Below are positions 11,637 to 22,287 of a stretch of 64,000 bases of DNA, one piece after another. Position 1 is the first letter of the stretch. Each line of letters begins with the position of its first letter. This DNA is from Sinorhizobium garamanticum (GTDB taxonomy: Bacteria > Pseudomonadota > Alphaproteobacteria > Rhizobiales > Rhizobiaceae): positions 1,687,501-1,751,500 of the forward strand of contig NZ_CP120373.1 of the NCBI RefSeq assembly GCF_029892065.1. Reading direction: 5' to 3'. Both the position numbers and the translations under genes were made by a program. Below the pieces are notes generated by a model. That model did no database searches, had not been told where the DNA came from, and saw only the letters and a list, made by a program, of their open reading frames with translations.

Positions 11637-12144
11637 TGGCTTGATACCGTTCTGTTCCCTCGCTCTTCGTCTGGTGCTCCTGGGTACCATTCCGCAAACG
11701 GCGTTCCATCCGATCCCTACGCCTTCCCCCCATTACTCCTGATCACGACGTTTGCGTGGGAATCGGAAAACTCAGCATCCGAGGGAGTTCTGTGCCCGAT
11801 GGCCACCATTCCGGTGAGTTGTGACTTCGGTCGATCTGATGCCACCACGGATTGAGGAGGCTACGCGCGCATTCCAATCTCATTCGGCGAAGGGTGCTAT
11901 TTCGGCAGATTAAGTCGCCCGTGGCAAAACCATCGAGGCTGGAATTGGGCCGCTCCGGAGTTGAGGTTTAGACAGCCGGTGTTCTAACAGCCGAGCATTT
12001 GAAACCTACAGACGAAACGGCTTATAGACTAGGCTCAGGGAGCGAATCGGCAAGTTTCAAAGTCGGCGGGTTGTGGCGATTTTCATAAAGAGGGGATCGA
12101 GCGCGGAACCAGCTGGCAAAAGCGGAAGCAAGAAGGAATAGAGC
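11637..12144. other. Intergenic region upstream of hsdM
   Basis: About 500 bp that mark the switch from GC-rich island DNA to the AT-richer restriction cassette. It should hold the hsdM promoter; I cannot pick a confident -35/-10 pair. No gene is seen. Confidence 0.4.
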
Positions 12145-13686
12145 ATGACAAGCGCTGAACAACGCGCCGAGCTACAACGCCGAATCTGGCAGATCGCCAA
12201 TGATGTGCGAGGCGCGGTTGATGGCTGGGACTTCAAGCAATACGTGCTTGGCACCCTGTTCTACCGCTTTATCAGCGAAAATTTTGCGAGCTACATCGAA
12301 GCCGATGACGACAGCATCAATTATGCGGAATTGCCCGATGGCGTTATTACGCCAGAAATCAAAGATGATGCGATCAAAACCAAAGGGTATTTCATCTATC
12401 CTGGCCAGCTATTTGCCAATGTCGCAAAGAAAGCCAACACCAACGAGAGCCTGAATACCGACCTGGCAAAAATCTTCGGGGACATCGAAGCATCAGCCAA
12501 CGGCTATCCATCTGAAGCTGACATCAAGGGTCTGTTTGCCGACTTTGATACAACCAGCAACCGCCTTGGCAACACGGTGAAAGATAAGAATGCCCGTTTG
12601 GCCGCTGTAATCAAAGGCGTGGCAGAGCTGAATTTCGGCGATTTTAACGGCAGCCAGATCGACCTTTTCGGTGATGCCTACGAATTCCTTATCTCCAATT
12701 ACGCCGCCACTGCTGGGAAGTCCGGCGGGGAGTTTTTTACACCGCAACATGTGTCGAAGTTGATTGCGAAGCTTGCCATGCACAAGCAAACCAGCGTCAA
12801 CAAGATTTATGATCCGGCGTGTGGTTCAGGGTCCCTGCTGTTGCAGGCCAAAAAGCACTTTGACGCACATATCGTGGAGGAGGGTTTTTTCGGTCAGGAG
12901 ATCAACCATACGACCTATAACCTCGCCCGCATGAACATGTTTTTGCATAACATCAACTACGACAAGTTCAATATCGGGTTGGGCAATACGCTGATCGAAC
13001 CGCATTTTGGTGATGACAAGCCGTTTGATGCCATCGTTTCCAACCCGCCTTATTCGGTGAAATGGGTAGGCTCCGATGACCCGACACTGATCAACGACGA
13101 TCGCTATGCCCCTGCGGGTGTACTTGCACCAAAATCCAAAGCGGATTTCGCTTTCGTACTGCACACGCTTAGCTACCTCTCCAGCAAGGGTCGCGCTGCC
13201 ATTGTTTGCTTTCCAGGTATTTTCTACCGTAGCGGTGCTGAACAGAAAATTCGGCAATATCTGGTGGATAACAACTTCGTGGAAACCGTGATTTCATTGG
13301 CTCCCAACCTATTTTTTGGCACCACCATTGCCGTGAATATTCTGGTCCTTTCCAAACACAAGACCGATACCAACACGCAATTTATCGACGCGAGCGGCCT
13401 ATTTAAAAGAGGGGCCAACAACAATTTTCTGACCGATAAACATATCGAAGAAATCATGCAGGTCTTCGATAGCAAGGCGAATTTTGAGCATTTTGCCAAA
13501 TCCATTCCCATTGAGGCCATCGCTGCGAACGATTACAACCTTTCGGTCAGCTCCTATGTAGAATCCAAAAACAACCGAGAAGTGGTGGATATCGCCGAGC
13601 TGAATACCGAATTGAAAACGACGGTTACTAGAATTGACCAGTTGCGGGCGGAGATTGAGGCCATCGTTGCGGAGATTGAAGCATGA
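12145..13686 (+). CDS. hsdM: Type I restriction-modification methyltransferase subunit
   Basis: A 513-residue N6-adenine DNA methyltransferase subunit (HsdM). It shows the AdoMet-binding motif [11 protein letters not shown] (near residue 223) and the catalytic motif IV NPPYS (near 302), with the N-terminal HsdM helical domain before them. The length and order fit the type IC (EcoR124I/EcoprrI) group. The ATG is preceded by aaggaatagagc. It overlaps hsdS by four bases (ATGA). Base composition is clearly more AT-rich than the rest of the window, pointing to acquisition of hsdM-hsdS-prrC-hsdR as one cassette. Confidence 0.96.
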   Translation: MTSAEQRAELQRRIWQIANDVRGAVDGWDFKQYVLGTLFYRFISENFASYIEADDDSINYAELPDGVITPEIKDDAIKTKGYFIYPGQLFANVAKKANTNESLNTDLAKIFGDIEASANGYPSEADIKGLFADFDTTSNRLGNTVKDKNARLAAVIKGVAELNFGDFNGSQIDLFGDAYEFLISNYAATAGKSGGEFFTPQHVSKLIAKLAMHKQTSVNKIYDPACGSGSLLLQAKKHFDAHIVEEGFFGQEINHTTYNLARMNMFLHNINYDKFNIGLGNTLIEPHFGDDKPFDAIVSNPPYSVKWVGSDDPTLINDDRYAPAGVLAPKSKADFAFVLHTLSYLSSKGRAAIVCFPGIFYRSGAEQKIRQYLVDNNFVETVISLAPNLFFGTTIAVNILVLSKHKTDTNTQFIDASGLFKRGANNNFLTDKHIEEIMQVFDSKANFEHFAKSIPIEAIAANDYNLSVSSYVESKNNREVVDIAELNTELKTTVTRIDQLRAEIEAIVAEIEA

Positions 13687-14876
13687 GCAAGCTGGGTTAT
13701 TTGGAAAAGCTTCTGGATGGAGCTGGGGTGGAGTGGAAGCCTTTAGAGAAGGTAGGGACGTTTCAAAGAGGCAAGAGGTTTGTAAGAAGCGATATGGGTT
13801 CGGTCGGAATCCCGTGCATTCATTACGGCGACATTTACACCCGTTACGGCGTTTGGATAAAAGAAGCTAAAGCATTTCTAAATGAAAACTTAGCCTCGAA
13901 GTTGAGAGCCGCAAATCCCGGCGATGTTGTCATTGTTGCTGCGGGTGAGACCATAGAAGATATTGGTAACGGCACGGCGTGGCTGGGTACCGATGACGTA
14001 GTAATTCACGATGCCTGTTTCTCGTTTAAAAGCCAACTGAACCCGAAATATGTCTCATATTTCTTGAGAACGGAAATATTTAAGGAACAAATTAAAAGTA
14101 AAATCTCTAGTGGAAAGATATCCTCAATAAACGCGAGAGGCTTGGGTCAAGCTAATATCCCCATCCCATGCCCAAAAAGCCCGGAAAAATCGCTGGCGAT
14201 TCAGGCGGAGATTGTGCGCATTTTAGACGCATTTACCGAGCTTACCGCAGAGCTTACAGCAGAGCTTACCGCCCGCAAAAAACAATATAACCATTATCGT
14301 GACCAACTACTCACGTTTGATGACCGTGAAGTGGAATGGAGGGTTTTGGGGGATTTATGTAGCATTAGTGTAGGGCAATCGCCGGAGATTGATGAAATAG
14401 GCGAGTATCCGTTCGTCAATGCAGGAACAACGCCATCAGGTTATCTTTCTGCCTACAATACGGACGCAGACACAATTACAACTCCTTCCCGGGGACAGGG
14501 CGGAATTGGATATGTGGGCTATCAAAAAACGCGATTTTGGTGTGGTCCGCTATGCTACAGAATTCGCAGTGCAAGTAAAAATTTTAGTACACGGTTTTTA
14601 TACTATGTCATGGCCAGTCGCATGGAGGACATAGTAGGGCTAGCGAATATGGCAGGAGTTCCCGCGCTGAACAAAAAAGATTTGGTCGGATTTCCAGTGC
14701 CTCTACCATCCATTGAAGAACAGGCCCGCATCGTCGCCATCCTCGATAAATTCGATGCCCTTACCAACTCGTCTCAGGAAGGCTTGCCGCGTGAAATTGC
14801 GCTGCGCCATAAGCAATATAAATATTACCGCGACTTGCTGCTGAGCTTCCGCAAGTCTGAAGGGATGGTTGCGTAA
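13683..14876 (+). CDS. hsdS: Type I restriction-modification specificity subunit
   Basis: A 397-residue DNA-sequence recognition subunit with two target-recognition domains (about 15-165 and 215-345). These are separated and followed by the conserved helical spacers ([12 protein letters not shown] ... [12 protein letters not shown] and [13 protein letters not shown] ... [12 protein letters not shown]). The central spacer carries tandem Thr-Ala-Glu-Leu repeats, which in the EcoR124I family set the distance between the two half-sites of the recognition sequence. The gene starts within the last codon of hsdM, and prrC begins one base after its stop. The target sequence cannot be read from the protein. 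Confidence 0.95.
   Translation: MSKLGYLEKLLDGAGVEWKPLEKVGTFQRGKRFVRSDMGSVGIPCIHYGDIYTRYGVWIKEAKAFLNENLASKLRAANPGDVVIVAAGETIEDIGNGTAWLGTDDVVIHDACFSFKSQLNPKYVSYFLRTEIFKEQIKSKISSGKISSINARGLGQANIPIPCPKSPEKSLAIQAEIVRILDAFTELTAELTAELTARKKQYNHYRDQLLTFDDREVEWRVLGDLCSISVGQSPEIDEIGEYPFVNAGTTPSGYLSAYNTDADTITTPSRGQGGIGYVGYQKTRFWCGPLCYRIRSASKNFSTRFLYYVMASRMEDIVGLANMAGVPALNKKDLVGFPVPLPSIEEQARIVAILDKFDALTNSSQEGLPREIALRHKQYKYYRDLLLSFRKSEGMVA
14241..14276 (+). repeat. 12-bp repeats coding the HsdS TAEL spacer
   Basis: Three near-identical 12-base units (cttaccgcagag, cttacagcagag, cttaccgcccgc) encode [12 protein letters not shown] in the central spacer of HsdS. In EcoR124I and its derivative the number of such units is two or three, and it changes the recognition spacer by one base. 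The units could expand or contract by recombination or slippage. Confidence 0.85.
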
Positions 14877-14877
14877 G

Positions 14878-16044
14878 ATGAGCAAGACGCTGAAGGAGGT
14901 CGCTGAAGAGCTCAAGCGCACCAACAAAACGGTGCAGTTAATCTATGCCTTTAATGGAACGGGCAAGACCCGTCTCTCGCGGGAATTCAAAAACCTTGTT
15001 GCGCCCAAAAATGGCGATGCTGGCGGTGATGAAGCGGAAGCAAAATTGTCGCGCACTAAAATCCTCTATTATAACGCTTTCACGGAAGACCTGTTTTATT
15101 GGGATAACGACTTGACGCTGGATGCCGAGCCTAAGCTAAAAATTCAGCCCAATACCTTTACCGACTGGATTTTGAGAGATCAGGGGCAAGACCAATACGT
15201 CATCAGCAATTTTCAGCGCTACGCCGATAACAGGCTGACCCCGCATTTTAGTGAGGATTTCAGTGAAGTCACATTTTCTATTGAGCGCGGGACGGATGAG
15301 CGTTCAGGGAATTTAAAAATCTCAAAGGGTGAAGAAAGCAATTTCATCTGGAGCATTTTTTACACGCTTCTGGACCAGGTGATTACCATTCTCAATGTCT
15401 CCGAGGTGAGTGAGCGCGAGACAGATCAGTTTAACCGGCTGGAATATGTATTTATTGATGACCCTGTCAGCTCGCTGGATGAGAACCATCTGATCGAGCT
15501 GGCGGTCAATTTGGCGCGTCTGATTAAGTCTAACCAATCGGGCTTGAAGTTTATCATCACCACGCACAACCCGCTTTTCTATAACGTGCTTTTCAATGAG
15601 CTGGCGAGCGATGAAAAAACATTAAACTACAAGTCGAAATTCTTCGGTAAGTATAGGCTAGATAAAATAGAGGACGGCACGTTTCATCTGGAGGAACAGA
15701 GTAACGATTCCCCATTTTCATATCATCTGTTCTTGATGAATGAGCTGCTCAGCGCCACGAGCAGCGGTCAAATCAGAAAATATCATTTCAATTTCTTGAG
15801 AAATATACTGGAGAAAACCTCCACATTCCTCGGTTATAAAAAATGGGGCGATCTTTTGCCAAAAACCAATGACGGAACGTCAGCCCCCTACATGTCTAGG
15901 ATAATAAATATCTCCAGCCACTCAAAGCATGCGGGAGAAGAGGTCGCTGACCTTACCGAAGATGACAAGCGTGTCTTAGGCTATTTGGTCAATGAATTGA
16001 TTAGGGATTATCGTTTCCAGCGACCGGAGGGGCAAAATGGTTGA
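14878..16044 (+). CDS. prrC: Anticodon nuclease PrrC (tRNA-Lys cleaving)
   Basis: A 388-residue toxin-like RNase of the PrrC family, lying between hsdS and hsdR exactly as in the E. coli prr locus. The N-terminal two thirds form an ABC-type ATPase: Walker A FNGTGKT (25-31), KGEESNFIW (150-158) at the signature position, Walker [13 protein letters not shown] (190-201) and the H-loop ITTH (His230). The C-terminal third has the nuclease triad pattern Arg308-xxx-Glu312 (LRNILEKT) and His348 (SSHSKH), matching R320/E324/H356 of E. coli PrrC. Known PrrC is held silent by its restriction complex and cuts tRNA-Lys at the anticodon when a phage inhibitor blocks that complex. The start is the ATG one base past the hsdS stop; the end overlaps hsdR by eight bases. 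Confidence 0.93.
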   Translation: MSKTLKEVAEELKRTNKTVQLIYAFNGTGKTRLSREFKNLVAPKNGDAGGDEAEAKLSRTKILYYNAFTEDLFYWDNDLTLDAEPKLKIQPNTFTDWILRDQGQDQYVISNFQRYADNRLTPHFSEDFSEVTFSIERGTDERSGNLKISKGEESNFIWSIFYTLLDQVITILNVSEVSERETDQFNRLEYVFIDDPVSSLDENHLIELAVNLARLIKSNQSGLKFIITTHNPLFYNVLFNELASDEKTLNYKSKFFGKYRLDKIEDGTFHLEEQSNDSPFSYHLFLMNELLSATSSGQIRKYHFNFLRNILEKTSTFLGYKKWGDLLPKTNDGTSAPYMSRIINISSHSKHAGEEVADLTEDDKRVLGYLVNELIRDYRFQRPEGQNG

Positions 16045-19000
16045 ACAGACCATACCTATCGCGGAATCAAACCGCTTCATCGTTTTGGATAGATATGCCA
16101 AGGAATGGGGGGCGTACGATGGTTACCAGAGCGAAGGTGATCTGGAACGTGAGCTTGTTCAGGACCTAGTTAATCAGGGCTATGAATTCGTGGCCAAGCT
16201 CAACACCGCTGAAGCCATGCTGGCCAATGTTCGTCTGCAGCTGCAAACCTTGAACGACGTGCAATTTGCTGACAGCGAATGGCTGCGGTTTGTGGAGAGC
16301 TACCTGGACAGGCCCAGCGATAGCATCGTTGATAAAACGCGTAAAATTCACGATGATTATATTCATGACTTCGTTTTTGATGATGGCCATATCCAGAATA
16401 TCTTTCTGCTTGATAAAAAGAACATTGCCCGCAACAAAGTGCAAGTGATCAAGCAATTTGAACAAACCGGCACGCACGCCAATCGCTACGACGTTACCAT
16501 CTTGGTCAACGGCTTGCCGCTGGTGCAGATTGAGCTGAAAAAGCGCGGCGTCTCCATTCGCGAAGCCTTCAATCAGATACACCGTTACAGCAAAGAGAGC
16601 TTTAACAGCAACAGTTCTCTTTTTAGATATGTGCAGCTATTTGTCATTTCCAATGGTACGGATAGCCGTTACTTCGCTAACACCACGCAGCGCAACAAAA
16701 ACAGCTTTGACTTCACCATGAACTGGGCAAAGTCTGATAACGGTCTGATTAGAGACTTAAAAGACTTTACGGCGACGTTTTTCCAAAAAAACACTTTGCT
16801 GAACGTGCTGCTACATTATTCGGTTTTCGATGTGAGCGACACTTTGTTGGTGATGAGGCCTTACCAGATTGCCGCCACCGAGCGAATTCTATGGAAAATT
16901 AAGAGTTCATTTGAAGCCAAAAACTGGAGCAAACCGGAAAGCGGGGGATATATCTGGCACACTACCGGTTCTGGCAAAACACTAACCAGCTTTAAGGCGG
17001 CGCGTCTGGCGACTGAACTTGATTTCATCGACAAGGTGTTTTTTGTCGTGGACAGAAAAGACCTCGATTATCAGACAATGAAGGAATACCAGCGCTTCTC
17101 GCCGGACAGTGTTAATGGCTCCGACAGCACTGCCGGACTCAAGCGTAATCTGGAAAAAGACGACAATAAGATCATCGTCACCACGATCCAGAAGCTCAAT
17201 AACCTGATGAAGAGCGAAGGCGATCTGCCCATTTACCACAAGCAGGTGGTCTTCATTTTTGATGAATGCCACCGCAGCCAATTTGGTGAAGCGCAGAAGA
17301 ATTTGAAGAGGAAGTTTAAGCGCTTCTATCAGTTTGGTTTTACCGGCACGCCGATCTTCCCTCAGAACGCTTCGGGCGCAGAAACCACTGCAAGTGTGTT
17401 TGGCCGCGAGCTACATTCCTATGTCATCACAGATGCCATTCGTGATGAAAAGGTGCTGAAATTCAAGGTGGACTACAACGATGTTCGCCCCCAGTTCAAA
17501 GCCATCGAAACCGAGCAAGATGAGAAAAAGCTCAATGCAGCGGAAAACAAAAGAGCCCTGTTGCACCCGGAGCGAATCCGCGAAATTTCTCAATATATTC
17601 TGAATAACTTTCGCCAGAAGACTCACCGCCTGCAAGGGGGAAACAAAGGCTTTAATGCCATGTTCGCCGTGAGCGGCGTGGAAGCCGCGAAGCAGTATTA
17701 TGAGACCCTGAACAAGCTTCAGGCGAATAGCGGGAAGCCGCTTAGAATCGCGACTATATTTTCCTATGCTGCCAATGAAGAGCAGGACGCTGTTGGTGAC
17801 ATTCAGGATGAAAGTTTTGATGTATCGGCCATGAATAGCAGCGCCAAGGAGTTTTTAAGCGCCGCTATCGCTGACTATAATACGTTTTTTAGGACCAACT
17901 TCAGCGTGGATGGTAACGGTTTCCAAAACTACTACCGCGATCTGGCGCAGCGCGTTAAATCCAAAGAAGTCGATTTGCTGATTGTGGTCGGCATGTTTCT
18001 GACCGGCTTCGATGCTCCTACACTCAATACGCTGTTCGTGGATAAAAACCTGCGCTATCACGGCTTGATTCAAGCCTATTCGCGTACCAATCGCATTTTC
18101 GATGCGACTAAAACCTTTGGTAATATTGTCACGTTCCGTGATTTGGAGGAGGCAACTGTCAACGCCATTACCCTGTTTGGTGATACGAACACCAAAAACG
18201 TGGTGCTCGAAAAAAGCTATCAGGAATATATGGAGGGCTTCACTGATGTCGTGACCGGTGAGGCACGGCGCGGTTTTGTAGATGTGGTAACCGAGCTGGA
18301 GCTGCGCTTCCCCAATCCTGATGAAATCATTAAAGAAAGCGACAAAAAGGCCTTTGCCAAACTCTTTGGCGAATATTTGCGCGTGGAAAACGTGCTGCAA
18401 AACTACGATGAATTTGCAAGCTTGAAAGCCCTGCAGAGCGTAGACACGAGTAACCCGGAGGCAGTTGAAGCTTTCAAAGCCGAGCACCATTTGAGCGATG
18501 ATGATATCGCTGTGCTAAAGGCGATTAGAGTGCCGGCAGAGCGCAAAATTCAAGACTATCGATCAATTTACAACGACATCCGAGATTGGTTACGTAGAGA
18601 GAAAGCAGCCAACGAGGCAGACAAGTCCACCGTTGATTGGGATGATGTTGTGTTTGAGGTGGACCTGCTAAAGTCCCAAGAGATCAATCTCGACTACATT
18701 CTGGAGCAGATTTTTGAAAACAATAAAAAGGTGAAAGACAAAGCCGCACTTGTTGACGATGTGCGACGCATGATCAGAGCCAGCCTCGGCAATCGCGCAA
18801 AAGAAAGCCTGTTGGTCGATTTTATCAATCAAACTGATCTGGATAAGATCGGCGACAAGGCCAGCGTGATTGATGCCTTTTTCACTTTCGCCCAAGCCGA
18901 GCAACAGCGTGAGGCTGAAGACTTGATTAGCGCTGAAGGCCTGAATGTCGAAGCTGCAAAGCGCTACATAACGAATTCGATCAAGCGTGAATTCGCCAGT

Positions 19001-19138
19001 GATAATGGCACTGAACTGAACGCTATTCTGCCAAAAATGAGCCCGCTAAATCCGCAGTACCTGACCAAAAAACAGACCGTTTTCCAAAAGATCGTGCTGT
19101 TCGTCGAGAAGTTCAAAGGTGTTGGAGGACAAATTTAA
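16037..19138 (+). CDS. hsdR: Type I restriction-modification endonuclease/translocase subunit
   Basis: A 1033-residue motor and nuclease subunit. The N-terminal nuclease core has Asp152 and Glu166-Leu-Lys168 (YDV ... QIELKKRG), one position from the D151/E165/K167 set of EcoR124I. It is followed by superfamily 2 helicase motifs: Walker A TTGSGKT (near 310), DECH (near 410) and a [12 protein letters not shown] segment. A helical C-terminal domain binds the HsdM/S core. Length and residues place it in the type IC group. It is the last gene of the cassette; no terminator is seen before the right island end. Together with HsdM, HsdS and PrrC it should form a complete active locus: no frameshift or stop is visible. 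Confidence 0.96.
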   Translation: MVEQTIPIAESNRFIVLDRYAKEWGAYDGYQSEGDLERELVQDLVNQGYEFVAKLNTAEAMLANVRLQLQTLNDVQFADSEWLRFVESYLDRPSDSIVDKTRKIHDDYIHDFVFDDGHIQNIFLLDKKNIARNKVQVIKQFEQTGTHANRYDVTILVNGLPLVQIELKKRGVSIREAFNQIHRYSKESFNSNSSLFRYVQLFVISNGTDSRYFANTTQRNKNSFDFTMNWAKSDNGLIRDLKDFTATFFQKNTLLNVLLHYSVFDVSDTLLVMRPYQIAATERILWKIKSSFEAKNWSKPESGGYIWHTTGSGKTLTSFKAARLATELDFIDKVFFVVDRKDLDYQTMKEYQRFSPDSVNGSDSTAGLKRNLEKDDNKIIVTTIQKLNNLMKSEGDLPIYHKQVVFIFDECHRSQFGEAQKNLKRKFKRFYQFGFTGTPIFPQNASGAETTASVFGRELHSYVITDAIRDEKVLKFKVDYNDVRPQFKAIETEQDEKKLNAAENKRALLHPERIREISQYILNNFRQKTHRLQGGNKGFNAMFAVSGVEAAKQYYETLNKLQANSGKPLRIATIFSYAANEEQDAVGDIQDESFDVSAMNSSAKEFLSAAIADYNTFFRTNFSVDGNGFQNYYRDLAQRVKSKEVDLLIVVGMFLTGFDAPTLNTLFVDKNLRYHGLIQAYSRTNRIFDATKTFGNIVTFRDLEEATVNAITLFGDTNTKNVVLEKSYQEYMEGFTDVVTGEARRGFVDVVTELELRFPNPDEIIKESDKKAFAKLFGEYLRVENVLQNYDEFASLKALQSVDTSNPEAVEAFKAEHHLSDDDIAVLKAIRVPAERKIQDYRSIYNDIRDWLRREKAANEADKSTVDWDDVVFEVDLLKSQEINLDYILEQIFENNKKVKDKAALVDDVRRMIRASLGNRAKESLLVDFINQTDLDKIGDKASVIDAFFTFAQAEQQREAEDLISAEGLNVEAAKRYITNSIKREFASDNGTELNAILPKMSPLNPQYLTKKQTVFQKIVLFVEKFKGVGGQI

Positions 19139-19247
19139 AGATTGAGTGAGCCGGTTCGATGATTTAGGTATTGCCTACAAACACAAACCGGCCATGGTGT
19201 GGATCACTTATAATGAGCCGATGCCCGGAAAAGTCGTTGCGGCTGAA

Positions 19248-19265
19248 GGAAATTATTTCCGCGTC
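19248..19265. promoter_or_regulatory. Palindromic element shared with the island interior
   Basis: ggaaattatttccgcgtc differs in one base from the stretch at 6381-6398, and its first 13 bases are a near-perfect palindrome. It lies about 45 bp inside the right attachment repeat. It could be an arm or accessory binding site for recombination, or the operator of an island regulator. The short open frame running across 19146-19712 crosses the att site and is not treated as a gene. Confidence 0.35.
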
Positions 19266-19307
19266 AGGTCGCATCTGTCTTATGTCTACAAGTCTCTGTG
19301 TGCTCAG

Positions 19308-19320
19308 GCCCCCGCAACCA
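19308..19320 (+). other. Right attachment site (attR core)
   Basis: gcccccgcaacca repeats the final 13 bases of tRNA-fMet exactly and in the same orientation. The sequence after it (aattcacgcacaatatc, then a terminator) is what one expects originally followed the tRNA. This marks the right edge of the island. Confidence 0.8.
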
Positions 19321-19341
19321 AATTCACGCACAATATCAAAA

Positions 19342-19368
19342 GGCTCCGAGGAAACTCGGAGCCTTTTT
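19342..19368 (+). terminator. Intrinsic terminator, probably original rrn-tRNA end
   Basis: A perfect nine-base-pair stem (ggctccgag / ctcggagcc) with a gaaa loop and a run of five T. It lies 21 bp beyond the right attachment repeat, where it would have ended the rrn-tRNA-fMet transcript before island insertion. Confidence 0.88.
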
Positions 19369-19972
19369 GCGTTCTGAGGCCAGCCCGGCCGAAGCCGCCG
19401 CTCAAGCTGCAACCACGCCGGCGCGCCCCGATGAGCCGATCGTCCGCCGCTCCAGATACGCGTGCCGCTTCCCAGCGGGGCAGCGGCTTCCCCAGGACAT
19501 CGTCGGCCCCGTCGCCGCCTGAACGCCCGCCATCCGCCATGGACTTGCGGGCACGCTGGTGCCCGGAGCCCGGCGATGGCTTGGGTCTAGTAAGCGCCAG
19601 ATTTGTCGGTGCGAAAGCGGCGCTTGCCGGCTTCGTTCCCGGATTTCCGGGTTGGTCCGGTCACTCGGAGATTCCTCTGTACTCATTTCAGCGTCGATTC
19701 CATTCGCAATAAGCTGGCGACCTGAGACCGTAGCTTCGCTATATTGAGGCCGACGACGAGGAACTCCTGAGGCGCATCCGATTGCTGCCAACTGGTTTCC
19801 GAACGCGAGATCATGCTGCAGCAGGTTTGCGATCGAGGACCGAGTCGTGGAGGCTGACCGCACCAAGGGTGGCGGACCGGCTGGCTCCGGCCGATGCGGA
19901 TTTGCTCAATAACTCAGGTATTGTGCCGCCGTCAGAGGGCGGCGCTCCAATGCCACGAGACGGAGACACAGA
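19369..19972. other. Intergenic region, no supported gene
   Basis: About 600 bp of GC-rich sequence with several overlapping open frames on both strands. None has a ribosome site, a recognisable protein pattern or a clear codon bias. It may contain decayed coding sequence; I see nothing identifiable. Confidence 0.4.
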
Positions 19973-20470
19973 ATGTCGGACAACCATCATCATGACCGCG
20001 ACGACGAAGGGGACCGGTGGAAGCATAACGGCGTTCGCGTCATCAAGGGCGACCAACTTGATGACAACACGCCCCAGACGCCTGGCATGTACCGGCAGGC
20101 GGCCATCAACCATGCCCGTGTCGGTGCTCAGAAGATCTGGGCGGGCACCGTGGCCATCGAACCGAATGCCAAGACCGGCGTGCATCACCATGGTCCGCTT
20201 GAAAGCGTGATATTCGTTCTTCGCGGCAAGGCGCGCATGCGTTGGGGCGACAGGCTCGAATATGTGGCGGAGGCAGGCCCAGGCGACTTCATCTACGTGC
20301 CGCCCTATGTTCCGCACCAGGAAATCAATGCGGATCCCGACCACGTGCTCGAATGTGTCCTGGTTCGATCCGACAACGAGGCCGTGGTGGTCAACATCAC
20401 TGATGTCGATCCGGTGGAAAAGCCGGAGGAAGTCTATTGGGTCGATCCGATCCACAAGCGTCCGGGTTGA
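19973..20470 (+). CDS. Single-domain cupin protein
   Basis: A predicted 165-residue cupin. The two cupin motifs are visible: HHHGPLESVIFVLRG (residues about 63-77, metal-ligand His cluster and Glu) and PGDFIYVPPYVPHQE (about 99-113, second-motif His). The N-terminus is polar and His/Asp-rich, ending before the conserved GVRVIKGDQL stretch. An ATG with cggaga upstream supports the start. Small cupins of this type may be dioxygenases, isomerases or binding proteins; the substrate cannot be deduced. Confidence 0.8.
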   Translation: MSDNHHHDRDDEGDRWKHNGVRVIKGDQLDDNTPQTPGMYRQAAINHARVGAQKIWAGTVAIEPNAKTGVHHHGPLESVIFVLRGKARMRWGDRLEYVAEAGPGDFIYVPPYVPHQEINADPDHVLECVLVRSDNEAVVVNITDVDPVEKPEEVYWVDPIHKRPG

Positions 20471-20534
20471 TCGCTTCCGAACGGACCTGAAGGATGCCCT
20501 ATTCTCCGAACGGTTGGACCAGTGGCCCGAGCCG

Positions 20535-20640
20535 CTACTGCATGTTTCCTTAAATCGTATCCGATTTAAGGATAAAACGTGCAGCAGTTCAAAGTGTTAC
20601 AGCGTCCTTTGCGCGTCTGATAAGACGCGCGGCGCTGTAG
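20535..20640 (+). repeat. RIME-like intergenic mosaic element, copy 1
   Basis: About 106 bp with two palindromes: ttaaatcg ... cgatttaa inside ctgcatg ... cgtgcag, and gcgcgtct ... agacgcgc inside acagcg ... cgctgt. Closely similar copies lie at 42135-42241 (same orientation) and 43981-44080 (inverted). Size and double-palindrome layout match the rhizobial RIME family. Confidence 0.8.
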
Positions 20641-20653
20641 TGGCGCAAGAGCG

Positions 20654-21454
20654 TCATTCCAGCGCCTCCACAAAGCGGATGATGTCACCGACCATGCGGG
20701 TGTCCCATATGTCGTTGTGGCCAGAGCCGTCGTAGATCAGCATCTGCTTGGGCTCGGAAGCAATGTCAAAGAGAGCCTCGCCCGAGGACAGCGGGATGAT
20801 GGCGTCGCGCCGACCGTGGATAAACAGCTTCGGTTGTCTCACCTCTGCTATTCTTAAATCCGAACGGAAGGGATCCTTGAGAAGAAGGCTGACCGGAAAA
20901 AATGGGTATTGCGCCTGAGCGAGTGACAGGACCGACAGATAGGCCGAAACCAGAACGACGGCGGAAGCCGGTCTTTGCCAGGCCGTATTCACGGCGACGC
21001 CGCTTCCCAGCGACTGACCGATCACAACGATCTTGCCTTCCGTGCGTCCCGAGAGCCAGTCGTAGGCGGCAAGGCCGTCGGTCAGCAGTCCGACCTCGCT
21101 CGGGGTGCCGGTTGATCCGGGATAGCCGCGATAGGAGATTGCGAGCAGGCCGATGCCCCGCGACTCCAGCGCCTGGGCGAGGAAGTCATAGTTGCCGATC
21201 CGGTCGGCATTGCCGAGAAAGAACAGCATCGACGCCTTGTCGGGTTTGCCTCGGCTGTAGGTCCCGTGAAGCGTCTCTCCGTCGGGCGTCCTGATAGAAA
21301 CGCTTTCTCCCCAACTCGCCTGCTCCGGGCCCGGTGTCCAGCTTGCACCGGGATAGAGGATGGTGCGCTGTGACACATATATGATGCCGAGCAGCGACAT
21401 ATAGGCGAAAGCCGCCATCAGGGATAACATCAGCAGGAGTTTTGTGGCGGTCAC
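20654..21454 (-). CDS. Alpha/beta hydrolase, membrane-anchored
   Basis: A predicted 266-residue serine hydrolase. One N-terminal hydrophobic segment (residues 5-27) anchors or exports it. The catalytic triad is readable: Ser148 in GQSLGSG, Asp217 in HGRRDAIIP and His246 in GSGHND, with the oxyanion stretch FFLGNA (78-83). The pattern resembles the BEM46/YfhR-like group. A GTG start preceded by ggtgga is preferred; the frame stays open another 115 codons, but that part overlaps the divergent small gene at 21581 and does not look like protein. Substrate unknown. Confidence 0.78.
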   Translation of the reverse strand: MTATKLLLMLSLMAAFAYMSLLGIIYVSQRTILYPGASWTPGPEQASWGESVSIRTPDGETLHGTYSRGKPDKASMLFFLGNADRIGNYDFLAQALESRGIGLLAISYRGYPGSTGTPSEVGLLTDGLAAYDWLSGRTEGKIVVIGQSLGSGVAVNTAWQRPASAVVLVSAYLSVLSLAQAQYPFFPVSLLLKDPFRSDLRIAEVRQPKLFIHGRRDAIIPLSSGEALFDIASEPKQMLIYDGSGHNDIWDTRMVGDIIRFVEALE

Positions 21455-21580
21455 GACAACATCCACCCGCGGCTCGATTAAACATATATCGTACCGGGAA
21501 GCTGTCCACAGCGCGGCGCGTCTCATCAGCCGCGCAAGGAGGCCGATGGACAGTCGGCGCAGGGCAACGGCGAGCACGCC

Positions 21581-21823
21581 ATGCAAGTTCACGTCGAGAC
21601 TTATATGGAAGAAGGCGCCGAGAAGCTTCGACGGTTCTGCCTCAACGGCAGGCAGATCGAAGTGACCGAAAACATCGATCAGTGGCATGGTGCCGACTAC
21701 CGATATTTCAAGGTCAAGGGCAGCGACGGCAACGTCTACATTCTCCATCGGGACGATATTTCGACGGAGTGGGCGCTGACGATGTACCAGCGCTCGCATT
21801 CACGGGGAGGCAGCGACCCGTGA
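21581..21823 (+). CDS. Small conserved-looking protein, unknown function
   Basis: A predicted 80-residue soluble protein with a compact alternating pattern (LNGRQIEV ... YRYFKVKGSDGNVYILHRDD) that suggests a small beta-rich fold. It has no signal peptide. It diverges from the hydrolase gene with about 125 bp between starts. The ribosome site is weak (ggcgag). I do not recognise the family. Confidence 0.5.
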   Translation: MQVHVETYMEEGAEKLRRFCLNGRQIEVTENIDQWHGADYRYFKVKGSDGNVYILHRDDISTEWALTMYQRSHSRGGSDP

Positions 21824-21894
21824 CTACAGCGGATCGGGACGCCTCCCGGAAAGGCCAAGCCCGACCGGTTCCCTTAATCTTCAGCGTCCGAATT

Positions 21895-22149
21895 TCAGGT
21901 CATTTTCCGAACGACCCAGAGCGACCGGCCCGCATGAGCGATTCCAGGCACGAGTCGAAGGCGCGGATTATCCTTGAGTCGCTCAGCCTCGGTCATGTCG
22001 AGAAGCAGGACCTCATCATCGGTCTCGTTTGCATTCGGAGTAATCCAGCAGCGCTTGTCCTCGCAACAAAGCCCGGCTTCCGGATTTTCCTGGAGGTACT
22101 CAATCGCATATTCAGCGTCCACTTTTCTCGGTCCAGGGTCGACGTTCAT
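21895..22149 (-). CDS. Small protein, unknown function
   Basis: A predicted 84-residue protein with a strong ribosome site (ggaggagag) before its ATG, which decides the start over an upstream in-frame ATG. It is acidic in the middle (ANETDDEVLLLDMTEAE) and has a CC-x3-C cluster (CCEDKRC) that could bind a metal. No homologous family is recognised. Confidence 0.55.
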   Translation of the reverse strand: MNVDPGPRKVDAEYAIEYLQENPEAGLCCEDKRCWITPNANETDDEVLLLDMTEAERLKDNPRLRLVPGIAHAGRSLWVVRKMT

Positions 22150-22287
22150 TTGCTCTCTCCTCCGTCCGATCGCTTGGCAACCGTGCTTGATTATGCGCCT
22201 CTGCGTGGCTTTGAGCACTCAAGAAGCAACCGCCGTCTGCTTACCACTCCAGCAGCCGAACACTCCGCCCGCAATCTGTGCTGATCA

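Noticed and set aside
19146..19712. Frame starting with GTG just after hsdR and crossing the right att site
   Set aside because: It runs through attR and the terminator hairpin into non-coding sequence, with no family resemblance, so it is not an intact gene.
21455..21799. N-terminal extension of the alpha/beta hydrolase
   Set aside because: It overlaps the divergent 80-codon gene, and the hydrophobic anchor and ribosome site support the shorter start at 21454.
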